A stretch of 64,000 bases of DNA from Deltaproteobacteria bacterium (lineage in GTDB: Bacteria > Myxococcota_A > Polyangia > Haliangiales > Haliangiaceae). The position numbers were made by a program, and so were the translations under genes. The notes below the pieces were generated by a model. It did not search any database. It was not told the origin of the DNA and worked only from the letters and a program-made list of their open reading frames with translations. The stretch lies in contig JAHDIH010000003.1 in assembly GCA_020630875.1 (NCBI GenBank), forward strand, positions 148,071 through 212,070. The letters run 5' to 3'. Positions within the stretch are counted from its first letter, which is position 1; each line of letters starts with the position of its first letter. Of the stretch, positions 62,901-64,000 are shown piece after piece.

Positions 62901-63338
62901 GAGCTCAAAGTTGACGTCGCGAGCTACATTCCCGCGGATTACATACGTGATGTCGGGCTTCGATTAGAAACGTACCACCTACTTTCCGCCCCTAGTGAAG
63001 ACATGACTTCAGAACAACTCGTCGACGAAATGCGAGATCGCTTTGGCCCAGTGCCACAAGAAGTCCAAAACCTTGCGGCGTGCGTGCCGCTAAGACGGAA
63101 ATCTCAGAAGATTAGATGCACCCACCTGCACCTGCAACGAACGAAAATGAGCCTCACTCTCAAGCAGGATGCGCCGATTACATGGGCTGATTTGATAAAG
63201 CTGGTTCGTTCGAGTAAAGGGACGTGGAAATTGCCGGGCAACTATCGAATAGTTCGTGTGTTTTCTCCGAGCGAGCAAACTCGTCCATTTGAGAGTGCAA
63301 CAGATGCATTGTCGACCATCCTGCGCTATGTTACGTAA
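59982..63338 (+). CDS. mfd: Transcription-repair coupling factor Mfd
   Basis: About 1118 residues from ATG 59982. It removes RNA polymerase stalled at DNA damage and recruits UvrA. Parts seen: a UvrB-like N-terminus (G-D-I-I-D-V-F), the RNAP-interacting domain with V-H-E-T-H-G-V-G-R, and SF2 helicase motifs including L-I-C-G-D-V-G-F-G-K-T-E (Walker A), L-L-V-I-D-E-E-Q-R-F-G-V (D-E-E-Q), S-A-T-P-I-P-R-T, and Q-L-R-G-R-V-G-R-G. The C-terminal TRCF domain follows. It overlaps the ArsA-like gene by 8 bases. Confidence 0.96.
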   Translation: MSKITSHDSLAGFALRLLDHNADAFAVVANEQQATRICNVLKVLGNKSVVKLDEMKQSPFSGYLSSQTSEAIRVAKIASTVVNGPDIVVASGMAALQRFIAKDSVQNRTLKIDVNQTVAPEAFVNRLINELGYRRRPRVIEHGEVAMRGDIIDVFSGQSQLPIRIEWFDEIVESIRIYDTKSQRTVTTTDSALLVPASLWTISENTKQLLNELAGELNLPSRVAGEMVEQLVSGESGPLSAGLWPLLHDETETILSLFRDRSQFVFQLDDVISEVNNGIEREQELREIAIEKPSLVATFSDLWGRSEDLKENSWDDRSYLFPKEGIVAEKSNTRENNLFTRHVEDSTHALNQWLHDTKDIQKRLVVCETETRRKRLTGFLEAAEHNLTSTTQPLSQCESGFFITRGVFGNGFINHTKSIAVLSASDLFGADASGKVRRPSRKRKAPAPEAGQLVVHETHGVGRFNGLKMIDVSGMTAELLEVEYREGKLFLPVYRMGELTIYASAGGKAPKLDQLGGQTWAKTKKKVSQDAAELAEKLLQIYAKRAANKREPILPPEEEYDRFAARFPHQETPDQMTAISHVIGDLTGPTPMDRLICGDVGFGKTEVSMRAAFLAANAGHQVAILAPTTVLVEQHYRTFCQRLEGTGLNVRRLSRFCDKKEQTETLKAIENGKCDVVVGTHRLLSSDVKFCRLGLLVIDEEQRFGVKHKEQLKNVRSTIDVLAMSATPIPRTLHFALSGLRDLSLITTPPTQRLDVRTYVAEEQEAIIKRAVLAELARDGQVFFVVPRIQKTVGQRLSLQEWQDWLSTIPNAKVVAAHGKQSNKALENAMHSFIEGESNILVATSLVENGLDIPKANTAIIIDADKFGMSQLYQLRGRVGRGKRRAYCYLLVQSMDGLTAKGKRRMEALSRYTDLGAGFSVASADLEIRGGGDILGKKQSGAISKVGLAAFSRMLKRAVSHLQGLNAVDEVPVELKVDVASYIPADYIRDVGLRLETYHLLSAPSEDMTSEQLVDEMRDRFGPVPQEVQNLAACVPLRRKSQKIRCTHLHLQRTKMSLTLKQDAPITWADLIKLVRSSKGTWKLPGNYRIVRVFSPSEQTRPFESATDALSTILRYVT

Positions 63339-63361
63339 GCTAACGTTTTAATTGGATTTGT

Positions 63362-64000
63362 ATGAAGTATGGAATAGTTATTCTCTTGCTGGCAGTTGGC
63401 TGTCAAAGAGCCCCAGAAGCTGAGAAAAAGTCACTCGCAGGCAGCGGTCTCAACACAAAAGGTGTCAAACCAGACATGGTGTTGGCTCAGGTGGGAAACG
63501 TGGCGATTACGGTTGCTGACTTTCAAGGAGAAATCGATAGACAAGCCCCGCACCTTCGAGTCCGTTACAGAACGGAACACAACAAAAAGTCGTTACTCGA
63601 TGCCATGATTCGTTTCGAGATTCTGGCTCAAGCCGCAGAGAAAAAAGGGCTGTCTAAAGATCCAGAAGTTACTCGGATGGTAAAGCAAGCGATGATAGAC
63701 AAGCTCTATCGCGCTGAGATGAGCGGAAAAAGCTATAGTCCTTCGGAAAGCGAAGTCAGAGACTACTACGACAACAATCAAGCGAGTTTTTTTAACCCCA
63801 ATCGGGTTCGGGCCGCGGCTGTAGCAACCCGTACCAGATCCGCAGCCAATCGCGTGCTGGCGAAGGCCAAACTACTAAAGCCAGCCGAACATGCTAAGTT
63901 CCGCGGATTGGTTGAGCAGTACGGCGTGTCCAAAGAACTGTCCCAACGCAGCGGAGACTTAGGTTTCTTACAAAAAGATAGTAAGAAATTTCCTTCTGAG
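63362..64000 (+). CDS. Peptidyl-prolyl cis-trans isomerase lipoprotein (partial, runs off window)
   Basis: The frame opens at ATG 63362 and runs to the window end without a stop, 213 codons so far. The lipobox L-L-A-V-G-C (Cys14) marks a lipoprotein. The visible part is the SurA/PrsA-type N-terminal helical domain: V-L-A-Q-V-G-N-V-A-I-T, a long K-K-S-L-L-D-A-M-I-R-F-E-I-L-A-Q helix and V-R-D-Y-Y-D-N-N, and then the start of a parvulin domain with R-S-G-D-L-G-F. It should aid folding of exported proteins. Nothing notable in the 23-base gap after mfd. Confidence 0.85.
   Translation, partial: MKYGIVILLLAVGCQRAPEAEKKSLAGSGLNTKGVKPDMVLAQVGNVAITVADFQGEIDRQAPHLRVRYRTEHNKKSLLDAMIRFEILAQAAEKKGLSKDPEVTRMVKQAMIDKLYRAEMSGKSYSPSESEVRDYYDNNQASFFNPNRVRAAAVATRTRSAANRVLAKAKLLKPAEHAKFRGLVEQYGVSKELSQRSGDLGFLQKDSKKFPSE

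Noticed and set aside
1..64000. tRNA, rRNA, CRISPR array, IS element
   Set aside because: No cloverleaf, rRNA segment, regular spaced repeat array or transposase was seen on reading both strands, though a tool-based scan was not possible.

Overview
This looks like ordinary chromosomal DNA from a deltaproteobacterial-type Gram-negative bacterium, most likely in or near the Myxococcota/Bradymonadota. The basis is gene content, not a phylogenetic search: two short Myxococcus-type PilZ proteins, an AgmX/PglI-type C-terminal domain behind a GYF_2 domain, a DUF6178-like protein, a MopE-type metal-binding motif, an IgGFc-binding lipoprotein, and a CdaA-CdaR-GlmM operon with a PgpH-type hydrolase. 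I see no rRNA, tRNA, CRISPR array, insertion sequence, integrase or other sign of recent mobility. Every gap between genes is shorter than 300 bases.

Layout. 1-8.6 kb: a fused tandem DsbA-like isomerase, then a signalling block with a PilZ protein, a CheB-CheR-PAS-receiver fusion, a degenerate-GGDEF/EAL protein and an active-looking GGEEF protein. 8.6-11.0 kb: a Ras-like GTPase facing a membrane protein with a roadblock-like domain, a coiled-coil partner and a 42-residue basic protein. 11.1-20.1 kb: dicarboxylate symporter, beta-propeller protein, MBL hydrolase, membrane protein plus unusual sulfatase-fold enzyme, an orphan gpV/VgrG-like spike and a VanW protein. 20.1-26.7 kb: pseudokinase/GYF_2/AgmX protein, PgpH-type c-di-AMP hydrolase, HEAT-repeat exported protein and ECF sigma factor. 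26.8-34.4 kb (minus strand): tilS-ftsH-folP-cdaA-cdaR-glmM-acpS. 34.4-39.0 kb: DUF6178-like protein, membrane protein and IgGFc-binding lipoprotein. 39.1-44.0 kb (minus): a proline-rich membrane protein, maf, a YggS-type gene, then ruvC-ruvA-ruvB. 44.1-48.9 kb: sarcosine/proline-oxidase-like alpha and beta subunits, proC and a lipoprotein. 48.8-58.8 kb: a membrane metalloprotease, two PilZ proteins around a FliA-like sigma factor, GNAT, a GT39-like membrane protein, a metal-ligand-less MBL protein, GT2 plus polysaccharide deacetylase, and an orphan biotin carrier. 58.9-64.0 kb: ArsA-like ATPase, mfd and the start of a peptidyl-prolyl isomerase lipoprotein.

How the genes fit together. Two second-messenger systems are visible. 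The c-di-GMP part has a GGEEF enzyme, an EAL enzyme and three PilZ proteins. The c-di-AMP part has the synthase CdaA with its regulator CdaR next to GlmM, and the PgpH hydrolase about 6 kb away. The rest is recombination and repair (ruvABC, mfd), cofactor and envelope metabolism, and lineage-specific membrane proteins.

The two observations I rate highest are these. First, at about ten genes a -10-like hexamer, often an extended TGn -10, ends only 6-8 bases before the best start codon, which suggests leaderless transcripts. Second, several proteins are recognisable family members with the catalytic residues changed: a pseudokinase, a metal-free MBL fold, a Thr-type sulfatase fold and a GGDEF domain without its motif. 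No complete new defence or secretion system could be supported.
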